DNA from: JAXLQL01 sp046331625
Lineage (GTDB): Bacteria; Acidobacteriota; Terriglobia; Bryobacterales; Bryobacteraceae
Length of the DNA stretch: 64,000 bases
Assembly: GCA_046331625.1 (NCBI GenBank)
Contig: JAXLQL010000016.1
Span: forward strand, 122,364-186,363
Reading direction: 5' to 3'
The position numbers and the translations under genes were made by a program. Every line of letters begins with the position of its first letter. Position 1 is the first letter of the stretch. Below the pieces are notes generated by a model that was not told the origin of the DNA, did no database searches, and worked only from the letters and a program-made list of their open reading frames with translations. Positions 41,129 to 49,263 of the stretch are shown one piece after another.

Positions 41129-43132
41129 TCACGCTGAACTCGCCTGCAACTCCTCGAGCTTCGCCCGTAGCGCCTTCACCCGGTCGCGAAACACCGCCGC
41201 CGACTCGAAGTTGAACTGCTTCGCCGCCTCGCGCATCTTCTGTTCGAGCTCGGGGATCAGCGCCGTCATCTCCTCCGCCGTCAAGTCGCGGTCATCGCCC
41301 TTGCCGTCATCCACGTCCACCGTGACATAGTCGGCTTCGATGATCTTTACCAGGCTCATATCGATCGGCTTGATGATCGTCTGCGGCGTGATGCCGTTCT
41401 CTTCGTTGTAGGCCTCCTGGATCCGCCGCCGCCTGTCTGTTTCATCTATCGCGCGCTTCATCGAATCCGTCATCACATCGGCGTAGAGCACAGCGCGCCC
41501 GTTGATGTTCCGCGCCGCGCGCCCGATCGTCTGAATCAGCGACCCCGTCGAGCGCAAGAAGCCTTCCTTGTCCGCATCGAGAATCGCCACCAGCGTCACC
41601 TCGGGCAGATCCAGCCCCTCGCGCAACAGGTTCACGCCCACCAGCACATCGATATCGCCGCGGCGCAGATTCCGCAGGATCTTGATGCGGTCGAGCGCCG
41701 TCACTTCCGAGTGCAGGTAAGACACCTTCACGCCCGTCTCGGCGTAGTATTGCGAAAGGTCCTCGGCCATGCGCTTGGTGAGAGTCGTGACCAGCGTGCG
41801 CTCGTTGCGATCCACGCGCAGCCGGATCTCCTTGAGCAAATCGTCCACCTGCCCGCGAATCGGCCGCACTTCCACGATCGGATCCACCAAGCCCGTCGGC
41901 CGGATCACTTGCTCCACCACCACGCCCGCGCTCTTGGTCAGCTCATACGGACCCGGCGTCGCCGACACATACACCACCTGATTCACGCGATTCTCGTACT
42001 CTTCGAACGTCAGCGGCCGATTGTCCAGAGCGCTCGGGAGCCGGAAGCCGTGCGAGACGAGATTCTCCTTGCGCGACCGGTCGCCGTGATACATGCCGCC
42101 GATCTGCGGCACGGTCTGGTGGCTCTCGTCGATGAAGATGAGCGAATCCTGCGGTAGATAGTCGAGCAGAGTGGGAGGCGGCTCGCCGGGAAGCCGGTTG
42201 GTAAAGTGGCGCGAGTAGTTCTCGATGCCGTGGCAGTAGCCCACCGAGCGGATCATCTCGAGATCGAACATGGTCCGCTGCCAAAGCCGTTGGGCCTCGA
42301 TCAGCTTGCCCTTCTCGGTCAGTTCCTTGTGCCACCATTCCAACTCGTGCTGGATACTGACGGTCGCCTGGTCTTTCGTATCCTGGCTCATCACATAGTG
42401 GGTTTTCGGATAAATCGGAAGCCGCACGTAACTCTGGCGCACTTGGCCCGAAACCGGATCGATTTGATGCAGGCCGTCGATCTCGTCGCCCCAGAGCTCG
42501 ATGCGATAGGCGTAGTCGTCGTAGGTGGGGAAGATTTCGATCACGTCACCGCGAACCCGAAACGTCCCGCGGCTGAAGTTGACCTCGGTGCGCTCGTAAA
42601 GAATCTCGGTGAGCCGCTGCGTGATTTCCTTGCGCGCGGCCCGCTTGCCCTTTTCGAGCATCAGAAGCATCCCGTAGTAGGCTTCCGGAGAGCCGAGACC
42701 GTAGATGCAACTGACGCTCGCCACGATCACGCAGTCGCGCCGTTCGAAGAGCGTCTTGGTGGCCGCCAGCCGCAGCTTGTCCAGGTCGTCGTTGATCGTC
42801 GCTTCCTTTTCGATGTAAGTATCGGACGAGGGAATGTAGGCTTCCGGCTGGTAATAGTCGTAGTAACTGACGAAATACTCTACCGCATTGCCCGGGAAGA
42901 ACGTGCGGAACTCGTGATAGAGCTGCGCGGCGAGCGTTTTGTTGTGCGCGAGAATCAGCGCCGGCCGGTCCACCAGCTCGATCACCTTGGCCATGGTGAA
43001 TGTCTTGCCGGAGCCCGTCACCCCGAGCAGCACCTGGTGCTTTTCGCCGTCGTGGAGCCCTTTCACCAACTGCGGGATGGCCGTGGCTTGGTCGCCGCGA
43101 GGTTGGTAGTCGGTGCCGAGTTGGAAGGCCAC
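41129..43132 (-). CDS. uvrB: UvrABC excinuclease subunit B
   Basis: Helicase-like damage-verification subunit of nucleotide excision repair, 667 residues. GTG 43132-43130 is taken as the start (VAFQLGTDYQPRGDQATAI); a longer frame exists but this gives the standard length. Walker A GVTGSGKTFTMAKVIE, the beta-hairpin region YYDYYQPEAYIPSSDTYIEK, the DEAD-like IFIDESHQTVPQIGGMYHGD and the C-terminal UVR motif (PELEQKMREAAKQFNFESAA) are all present. It stands alone and its 5' end borders decayed accessory DNA. Confidence 0.96.
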   Translation of the reverse strand: MAFQLGTDYQPRGDQATAIPQLVKGLHDGEKHQVLLGVTGSGKTFTMAKVIELVDRPALILAHNKTLAAQLYHEFRTFFPGNAVEYFVSYYDYYQPEAYIPSSDTYIEKEATINDDLDKLRLAATKTLFERRDCVIVASVSCIYGLGSPEAYYGMLLMLEKGKRAARKEITQRLTEILYERTEVNFSRGTFRVRGDVIEIFPTYDDYAYRIELWGDEIDGLHQIDPVSGQVRQSYVRLPIYPKTHYVMSQDTKDQATVSIQHELEWWHKELTEKGKLIEAQRLWQRTMFDLEMIRSVGYCHGIENYSRHFTNRLPGEPPPTLLDYLPQDSLIFIDESHQTVPQIGGMYHGDRSRKENLVSHGFRLPSALDNRPLTFEEYENRVNQVVYVSATPGPYELTKSAGVVVEQVIRPTGLVDPIVEVRPIRGQVDDLLKEIRLRVDRNERTLVTTLTKRMAEDLSQYYAETGVKVSYLHSEVTALDRIKILRNLRRGDIDVLVGVNLLREGLDLPEVTLVAILDADKEGFLRSTGSLIQTIGRAARNINGRAVLYADVMTDSMKRAIDETDRRRRIQEAYNEENGITPQTIIKPIDMSLVKIIEADYVTVDVDDGKGDDRDLTAEEMTALIPELEQKMREAAKQFNFESAAVFRDRVKALRAKLEELQASSA

Positions 43133-43275
43133 GATTTCAGTATAGGGTCCGGTGGGTATAGCGCCCGGCGGTGCCGTGCCAACCGATGCACAATCGCGTG
43201 AACGGAGACCGCTTACATAGGCGGTCCATCGAGGCGCAGTCAATGCTGTATCCAACCGAGGATGACGAGGCTAAA

Positions 43276-43500
43276 CTAGGCGGACTTCCCTTCGCCCGCC
43301 CGTCCAGCCGTTGCAGCGCATCCTTGGCCGATAGTGCCGAATCGCGATTCGAGCATAGACCGGAAGCCGGGATTCTTCTCGAGGAGCTGATCCACCAAAT
43401 CACCATCTTCACCGATCGCGGTCAACTGAAACGAAGGCCGTCCATTTACCGTAACCAGCACCGGCTCGCGCCGGCACATACGGCCGTGACTCAACTTCGC
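43276..43500 (-). pseudogene. Phd/YefM-like antitoxin fragment
   Basis: The minus strand reads AKAKLSHGRMCRREPVLVTV then NGRPSFQLTAI and LVDQLLEKNPGFRSMLESR. The REPVLVTVNGRP segment is the usual Phd/YefM core, and AKAKLS matches the end of its first helix, but a stop codon precedes AKAKLS, so the N-terminus is gone. It lies downstream of a broken RelE/YoeB-like toxin on the same strand. Confidence 0.5.
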
Positions 43501-43589
43501 CTTGGCCTACCTTGCATGGGCGGCGAACCTCAATCGTCCGAACCGGCGACGAGTTGCCTGAACTCTTGCCGTGACGATCCATGCGGAGT

Positions 43590-43750
43590 TCCCGTTACGC
43601 AAAAGGTTCGGCCGCAATTCCTTCGTCCTTCGGCAAGCGGGTCATCTCCCAATCGCCGATCAATCTCCGCAATGAGGCGTAGCGCGGCCGCGCGCGCCCA
43701 AACCAGCCCAGATCCTCCCGCGCCGATTCGCCGAACCGGACTGTCCGCAT
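43590..43750 (-). pseudogene. RelE/ParE-like toxin fragment, frameshifted
   Basis: From an ATG at 43750 the minus strand reads MRTVRFGESAREDLGWFGRA, an opening like RelE/ParE toxins (V.F...A..DL.WF). The expected continuation (LRLIAEIDRRLGDDPLAEGR) is in another frame immediately downstream. It cannot give a full toxin. A related fragment (EIDGRLGDDPLAEG) is found near 55520. Confidence 0.5.
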
Positions 43751-43886
43751 GGCGCTCTACGCCCCAAGATCGGCATTGACCACGTTCTGGTCTACGCCGC
43801 GCAGAAGGGGGCGCAGACTCCATCGGCGCAGTTCGTTGGGAACGACTACAGGCACTTCTCCCCGGGAATCCCCGGTAAAATCGAAG

Positions 43887-44078
43887 GTGCTGGAGAAAGT
43901 CATCCGCGTCTTCCATGGCTTTGCGGAAGCCGAGGTAGCGGAGCTTGCCGAGGACCAGTCAATGACCCCAGAACAGCGGATCGAGCTCATGCTGGAGTTG
44001 AGAGAGCGGTTCGAACCGAATTCATCTCAGCAAGCGCTTGAAAGAGTTTTCCGAGTTACTCGGCTCGAACGCAGTTGA
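43887..44078 (+). CDS. Antitoxin-like small protein of a nucleotidyltransferase module
   Basis: Predicted 63-residue protein from GTG 43887: KVIRVFHGFAEAEVAELAED then MTPEQRIELMLELRERFEP and ALERVFRVTRLERS. This layout (F..F.EA....LTPEER...L.ELR ... R..RV.RV..LE) is one I recall from short genes directly upstream of MNT/AbiEii-like nucleotidyltransferase genes. The next gene is indeed a decayed nucleotidyltransferase overlapping it. It may be an orphan antitoxin kept after the toxin decayed. Confidence 0.55.
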   Translation: MLEKVIRVFHGFAEAEVAELAEDQSMTPEQRIELMLELRERFEPNSSQQALERVFRVTRLERS

Positions 44079-44189
44079 GTACGTCGTCGGTGCCTTCGCC
44101 GTTGGCTGGCAGACATCGTTATCCTCGTCAAGGTGGACCCGCAAAATGCGGAATTCGTAGTGCGCACACCGGACGCCTTCGGCTTCTAG
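44038..44189 (+). pseudogene. Decayed nucleotidyltransferase (AbiEii/MNT-like) N-terminus
   Basis: From TTG 44038 the frame reads LKEFSELLGSNAVEYVV then GAFAV, like the opening of nucleotidyltransferase toxins (F.ELL...GVEY.VVGA.AV). The DID-containing part is missing, and a second frame continues DIVILVKVDPQNAEFVVRTP then DAFGF to a stop at 44189. About 100 or more residues of the usual domain are absent, so it cannot be active. Confidence 0.5.
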
Positions 44190-44395
44190 CCCTGTTTGAA
44201 ACCCATGCGTGTACTTGAGTGGGACCTGGATCTCACCGGGGAAAATCGCCCGGCGGCCAGCCATACCTACCACGAAGGCCCGCCGCCGGACCGAATCCTC
44301 TTCGTCCGGGCCCCAGTGAGCCCGTCTCCGGACATGCAGTCTGGACATCCCGGCACACGCGATCGCCGTCCTTGAACAGCGGCCTTCCGGCAAAT

Positions 44396-44512
44396 TCAGG
44401 ATGTCTTGGCTACTCGGAAGCCGATGTTGTTGTTCCTGTCGGTTGGGTGCCAGTTGTTGCGAGCACCGCACGCGGCGTTGTCAGGATTGTTGTTCCAAGA
44501 CCCGCCCCGCAC
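44396..44512 (-). other. Asn-rich sequence resembling a DGR variable/template repeat
   Basis: The minus strand encodes 38 residues to a stop at 44396: VRGGSWNNNPDN, then CGARNNW, then DRNNNIGFRVAKTS. The RGGSWNNN...RNNNIGFRV pattern is the classic C-terminal end of FGE-sulfatase/C-type-lectin-fold targets of diversity-generating retroelements. Nine Asn codons are present, eight of them AAC, as in the adenine-rich template repeat. The upstream frame is open for about 43 codons but is Cys/Arg-rich and does not look like the expected GNVWEWC domain. No reverse transcriptase or Avd gene was seen nearby. Confidence 0.5.
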
Positions 44513-44711
44513 CGCATCGTTGACTGCCTGCCCGCAATACGACGCCGGACAGCAAATGGCGCCGCAAGGCCGGCACAGGGCGGGGCGCCCTCGAGGCAGG
44601 GCAAGTATGCGTCGCCCCAGCTCCGTTGTGCCGGCGAGTACTTAGAAGCTCTCGTATCTCCGTGTGAGGCATGCGCGATCCACGCCCGAATAGGGGCCCG
44701 AGGTGGCTTCC

Positions 44712-45048
44712 TTAAACCAACCACTTGGGCACGGCTCCCGGCGCGGGAACTTCTAAGTAGCTGACGTCAAGCATCAAGGTGACTCTCTTTGGAGCGTTTG
44801 GAAATGGGGCTGTTTGAGAGTGTGCAACGTCCATCGAGGAGTTTGTCACCGCTTCACGGGGAGAGCGGCTCCTCAAATGGAACGCCGACGACTGCTTCAA
44901 CGTCTGCCTTCGTCAGGCAGTTCGGAAGCCTTCGGATTGGCGCCAAAGCAGCAGGCAGTTCCGCTACGAACACGCAGAGGGTCAAAGCAGCGTGTGGGAT
45001 CGCGTAGCCCATTGGCACCGTGCGAAACCCTCGCGCAAGCGCGTTGTC
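44712..45048 (-). pseudogene. Possible decayed exported protein (DUF3558-like?)
   Basis: From an ATG near 45048 the minus strand gives a signal-like start (YAIPHAALTLCVFVAELPAA) and NCLTKADVEAVVGVPFEEPL, then stops at 44854. Another frame continues TNSSMDVAHSQTAPF and KRVTLMLDVSYLEVPAPG to 44712. LTKADVEAVVG is reminiscent of DUF3558-type lipoproteins, but the match is short and the assignment is weak. Confidence 0.3.
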
Positions 45049-45097
45049 AGACATCGCAAGTATCATTGGGCGATTCTTGTCTTTTAGAATACGTTTA

Positions 45098-46255
45098 CTA
45101 TCGAGTGCAAACGGTGGCCGCCACGTTTCGGCTCTTACCAATGAAGTAGACGTATGGCTCGGACCGAAAGGCCTTGACGGTCTCACGACCGACGCAGTCC
45201 GCGTAGGCTCTTGCCCGGGCAGGGGACACGCCCAAGATGCTTGCGTCATCGCTGGCCCATTTGGCCAGCTTTTCGTCCGGGAGACACTCCGCGCAGTTGA
45301 CGGGCTTTGTACCAATGACATTGACCAAAGGAGGGAAAACGGGCGGGCGGGCGGCGCGGGCGTTTAGCACCTTCACCTTTTCCTCTGGGTGCGAGATCCG
45401 ATAGAGGAAGATGCTTCGCGCAAAGCAGGAGCAGTCGATCACACCGGACAAAAACGCATTTTGTTCGCAGTAGGATTTCGACCGAGGAACCTCGTCCAAC
45501 ACGAATTGGCGATCGGCGGGCGTGAGCGACGCCAAGCTAGCCGACTGCGCGTCAGACAACGCGCCAATCGAGGCAAGCGGGGCGGTAGCGGATGAGGCGG
45601 GAGGTGGCGGGACGGCCAGTGGTCCCGCCGTTTCGCCGACAGCGGCAGATGATTCGTTGGTCCAACCGGTCATAACTACTTTGAGCCCGCGATTTTTTTG
45701 ATCACGTTCGACGTAAAGTTGCTCGACCGACTTAGCCTCAGCTTCAGTCTGGACACCGGTGCACTGCACGGGCTGGTCCTGGCCAGCATCGCCCTTAAAG
45801 GAATAGCGTTGCTGCAAGAACGCACGAAAAGCGTCCTGGGTTGGCCTTACATCCGCTCCGATCAAGACAAAATCGGCGCTATAGTATAGCGCTCGCACTG
45901 CCGGGCCAGCGGGCTCTGATGCGTAACAAAAGAGGTATTGCCGTGGCGGCAGTGGCCTCGCACCTCTGGCATTCGGCTGACCAGAAGCAGACGGGGCCAC
46001 TGTGCGCCCGCCCTCCTGGCTGCTCTCCGACGGATTCGTGCGGCTTTCTGTGGCCGAGGTCGTCTGCTTCTCCCGTTGATTCGGAGAGGGAGGATTCGGA
46101 GCCGGCGAAACCGGTTGGGTGACGGTGCCGGTGACTTGTTTGGCCTTGTCAACGGCTTTCTTGATTTTGCCGAATGGGCCTTGCGCGTTTAGCGGAATAG
46201 TGGCCAAGACAAGCGCAAGTGTTAAGGCCGGAAATGTATACGCGCGGCGATCCAT
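45098..46255 (-). CDS. Secreted protein of unknown function
   Basis: Predicted 385-residue exported protein, ATG 46255 with AAAGGAG upstream. A signal peptide (about residues 1-24, FPALTLALVLATIPLNAQG) is followed by a Pro/Ser/Thr-rich linker to about residue 100, then a globular region (YLFCYASEPAGPAVRALYYS) and a second half with several Cys (KSYCEQNAFLSGVIDCSCFA, NCAECLPDEKLAKWASDD, ADCVGRETVK) likely forming disulfides. No family recognised. It is divergent from the propeller-kinase gene at 46403. Confidence 0.65.
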   Translation of the reverse strand: MDRRAYTFPALTLALVLATIPLNAQGPFGKIKKAVDKAKQVTGTVTQPVSPAPNPPSPNQREKQTTSATESRTNPSESSQEGGRTVAPSASGQPNARGARPLPPRQYLFCYASEPAGPAVRALYYSADFVLIGADVRPTQDAFRAFLQQRYSFKGDAGQDQPVQCTGVQTEAEAKSVEQLYVERDQKNRGLKVVMTGWTNESSAAVGETAGPLAVPPPPASSATAPLASIGALSDAQSASLASLTPADRQFVLDEVPRSKSYCEQNAFLSGVIDCSCFARSIFLYRISHPEEKVKVLNARAARPPVFPPLVNVIGTKPVNCAECLPDEKLAKWASDDASILGVSPARARAYADCVGRETVKAFRSEPYVYFIGKSRNVAATVCTR

Positions 46256-46402
46256 GATCCAGTGCTCCTTTCATCGACCCTCAGTGCCGGTCCCGAGACG
46301 ACCCTAGTGACGGTCATTTACGAATGCGAAGGTTGGTAAAACACTTGCGAAAAAACTTCGCAGGCCCTGGCTTGGGCATCGCAAGTATGATGGGACGGTA
46401 CC

Positions 46403-49258
46403 GTGCGTTTCGCTCGCCTCATCTCTATCGCGTCGTTGCTTGGTCCGTGCCTTCGTGCTGCGCCGGACCGCTTCCACGTCTACTCCGAGCCAAACATCGC
46501 GGTCCTGGCGATCACACAAGGGCCGGACGGATGGCTGTGGCTCGCCGCCGAGGACGGGCTTTACCGGTTTGACGGTGCGAGCTTTGTCAAAATGCAGGAG
46601 TTCCCATGTCGTTCGGCCCGTGCGCTGGCCATGACGGGTAATGGCGCGGTTTGGATCGGAAGCCGGGAAGGGCTCGTGCGCTTCGATGGCCGGTTCAAGC
46701 AATTCTTAGACGGCAACGTACGCTCGATGGTCGCGTTCCGCGATCGCCTCGCCCTGAGAATGGGGGATAATGATTTGATCTCCGTCGGACTTGACGGAAA
46801 GGTGAACGCTCGAGTCGTGAGCGGGGGGGCGCCATTCGTGTCGCCCGCGATGAACGGGTTTTGGCTGGTGAAGAACGCGGCGCTAGAGTTGGATGCGAAT
46901 TCTCTTCGCGAAGTGTCGGAGCACGCGATTCCAGCAGGGTGCGAGCAAGCAGCCGAGGACCGTCAGGGCAGGATGTGGGTTGCCAGAAACCAGAACGCTG
47001 CGCGTGTGGATAGGCAAGGTGTCGAAATCGAGGTTGTGCCGCGCGTGTTTAGCCAGCAGACGGATCGTGCGCCGCCACTCTTTCCCGGCCGAAATGGGAA
47101 CCTTTGGTTCGCCGGGGAGACGATTCGCGAACTGGGATCTGGGCGCGAATTCCACGGTGCGCAAATGCACGATCAGTACCTTCCCACGGCAGTCTTTGAA
47201 GACTCACGGGGGCATGTCTGGGTGGCAAAGCGCGGCCTCGGACTCCTCGAATGGATACCCGATACGGGTTGGGAGCGCTGGTACAGCGAGGACTTCAACA
47301 ACCAGCGCGGTCTATCGATTGTTCGCGGCGCCGGTTCAACGTTCGCCGCTACGCATGGCGGGATTTACCGCCTGGGCACGGACACGGTCAAGGGCCGCAT
47401 GTGGGAGCCGGTCACCACGCAACTGGGCGATCTCGATTCGCTGCTTCCGATTTCCTCCGGCGGATTCTGGGCCGCGATTCGCGGCCTCGGGCTGTGTCGT
47501 TTGAGCGAAGACGGCAAAGTAAGCAAGTCCATCCAGTTCCCAGGCGTGCCCATCCGAAACTATCGCGAACTCATCCGTGACTCGACGGGCCGCCTCTGGG
47601 TTGCGACCAAGCAGGAACTTCTCTGGCTCGACGAAGCGAAGCAGCAGTTACATTCCGTCCCTCTGCCCGAGCGGAGCCCCGGTGGACCGGCCGGTCTCGA
47701 TCTCGAACTCGATCAGACTGGCCGCGTCTGGACCGACTATGAAGGCGGCTTGGCATTCCAAGATGGAGCTGGCACGTGGCATCGCCTTCGGACATCGGAG
47801 CCGGTTCGAAGCATTCGCTCCTTCTCCTTGGCCGAGTCCACGGGCAACGATATTTGGGTGGCATATCGCGACGGCGGGCGCTTCTCCCGTCTTCAGCGTC
47901 GCGGCGAAACTTGGCAGGTGACTCATTTTGACGCGGAGGCCGGCTATGGGCCGCAAGATACGCACTTCATCAAGCGCGACTCCCGGGGATGGATCTGGCG
48001 CGGCGTGACAGATGGGGTCCTGGTGTCCAACGGTGTCAAGACCGCACCCGGCGACTGGATTCACATCGGGTTGTCGGACGGATTGGCCAGCGACGCGGTG
48101 GACATGTATGGCTTCTTCGAGGATGACGATCATTCCGTTTGGATTTCGGGCGAAAAGGGACTGACGCATTTGCGTCCTGAGGTGTCTTGGTTCGCTTCAA
48201 AAAGCTCGGGTCCACTGGATCGCTTTCAAGCACCGCCCGTGCAATCGCGAAGGTACTGGCCGTGGTTTGCGTTAGGACTCGGCGGATTGGCTATGGTCGG
48301 ATGGCTGCTGCGAACACACCCCGCCACCGAGACCATTCGGTTCAAGCTGGCGCGTCAGGCCTTTCTACTGCGCAGGCGATTCAAGCGAACTGAAGTCGTC
48401 AGTTCCGCGCCGGGCATGGATATCGTGGATCGCTCCGGAGAAGTACTTGACGGACGCTATGAACTGCTGCGGCCACTTTCGCGCGGCGGATTCTCAGTCG
48501 TGTACGAAGGAAAGGATCGTCAAACCGAACGGCCAGTGGCGGTGAAGGTGCTTGACATTGACCCCGCACGGCAAGGCTGGGTCCGCGAAAGATTCGCGCA
48601 TGAGGTGGCAGCGCTCAGTTCCATCCGGCATCCAGGCGTGGTTCCGATTCTCAACTCGTGGATCGAGGCGGATGGCTCGCCCTGTCTAGCGATGCCGCTT
48701 CTGGAGGGCGTTACACTGGAGGCCGCGCTCCGCGATGCGCCATTCCCGCCCAAGCGCGTCTCCGCTCTGGTTCTGCAAATCGCGGCGGCGCTGGCTGAGG
48801 CGCATTCTCGCGGCGTCATCCATCGGGATCTGAAGCCGGAGAACATCATGCTCGTCGCGGGTGACCCCGAACAGGCCGTGCTTCTCGACTTCGGCACCGC
48901 AGGACTGCGCGGTTCACCGGACGAAACGTCAACCACCACGATGCTGGCGGGGTCGTTCCACTACATGGCCCCCGAGCGCCTGATGGGCCAGTATGGCGCG
49001 GCCAGCGACCTCTATTCCTTCGGCGTGATCGTTCTTGAAATGCTCACCGGCAGACGTCTCTCGACAGTGGGAAGCCTCCCAGGAAGTGCAGGATTCAGGC
49101 CAGCGCTCGTCAATCTCCTGCGTGAGTTCCTGGATGAACCAACGTCACGGGAGATGGGCGGCCTACTGGACGCGGTCTACGCCGCCGATCCTGACAATCG
49201 TCCCAAGGATGTCGCGCGCTGGGCCGGAACGTTGACCCGGCTGATGTCGAATAGCTAG
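46403..49258 (+). CDS. Beta-propeller sensor - TM - Ser/Thr protein kinase receptor
   Basis: 951-residue membrane receptor. A signal peptide-like start is followed by about 590 residues of two-component-regulator (Reg_prop) propeller repeats, e.g. ITQGPDGWLWLAAEDGLYRF, DSRGHVWVAKRGLGLLEW and RDSTGRLWVATKQELLWLDE. A single TM lies near residues 617-636 (WPWFALGLGGLAMVGWLL). A C-terminal kinase domain follows: Gly-loop LSRGGFSVVYEGKD, VAVKVL lysine, HRDLKPENIML, DFGTAG, APE in YMAPERLMGQYGAASDLYSF. Reg_prop sensors usually sit before histidine kinases or GGDEF; coupling to a eukaryotic-type kinase with the catalytic domain at the C-terminus is less common. Start is GTG 46403. Confidence 0.88.
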   Translation: MRFARLISIASLLGPCLRAAPDRFHVYSEPNIAVLAITQGPDGWLWLAAEDGLYRFDGASFVKMQEFPCRSARALAMTGNGAVWIGSREGLVRFDGRFKQFLDGNVRSMVAFRDRLALRMGDNDLISVGLDGKVNARVVSGGAPFVSPAMNGFWLVKNAALELDANSLREVSEHAIPAGCEQAAEDRQGRMWVARNQNAARVDRQGVEIEVVPRVFSQQTDRAPPLFPGRNGNLWFAGETIRELGSGREFHGAQMHDQYLPTAVFEDSRGHVWVAKRGLGLLEWIPDTGWERWYSEDFNNQRGLSIVRGAGSTFAATHGGIYRLGTDTVKGRMWEPVTTQLGDLDSLLPISSGGFWAAIRGLGLCRLSEDGKVSKSIQFPGVPIRNYRELIRDSTGRLWVATKQELLWLDEAKQQLHSVPLPERSPGGPAGLDLELDQTGRVWTDYEGGLAFQDGAGTWHRLRTSEPVRSIRSFSLAESTGNDIWVAYRDGGRFSRLQRRGETWQVTHFDAEAGYGPQDTHFIKRDSRGWIWRGVTDGVLVSNGVKTAPGDWIHIGLSDGLASDAVDMYGFFEDDDHSVWISGEKGLTHLRPEVSWFASKSSGPLDRFQAPPVQSRRYWPWFALGLGGLAMVGWLLRTHPATETIRFKLARQAFLLRRRFKRTEVVSSAPGMDIVDRSGEVLDGRYELLRPLSRGGFSVVYEGKDRQTERPVAVKVLDIDPARQGWVRERFAHEVAALSSIRHPGVVPILNSWIEADGSPCLAMPLLEGVTLEAALRDAPFPPKRVSALVLQIAAALAEAHSRGVIHRDLKPENIMLVAGDPEQAVLLDFGTAGLRGSPDETSTTTMLAGSFHYMAPERLMGQYGAASDLYSFGVIVLEMLTGRRLSTVGSLPGSAGFRPALVNLLREFLDEPTSREMGGLLDAVYAADPDNRPKDVARWAGTLTRLMSNS

Positions 49259-49263
49259 CCAAC

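Noticed and set aside
44022..44471. Minus-strand open frame of about 150 codons over the nucleotidyltransferase remnant
   Set aside because: It is antisense to recognisable fragments and overlaps the DGR-like sequence in another frame; no motif supports it.
43172..44700. Possible reverse transcriptase for the DGR-like repeat
   Set aside because: All frames around the repeat were read for a YxDD box and RT motifs; none was seen.
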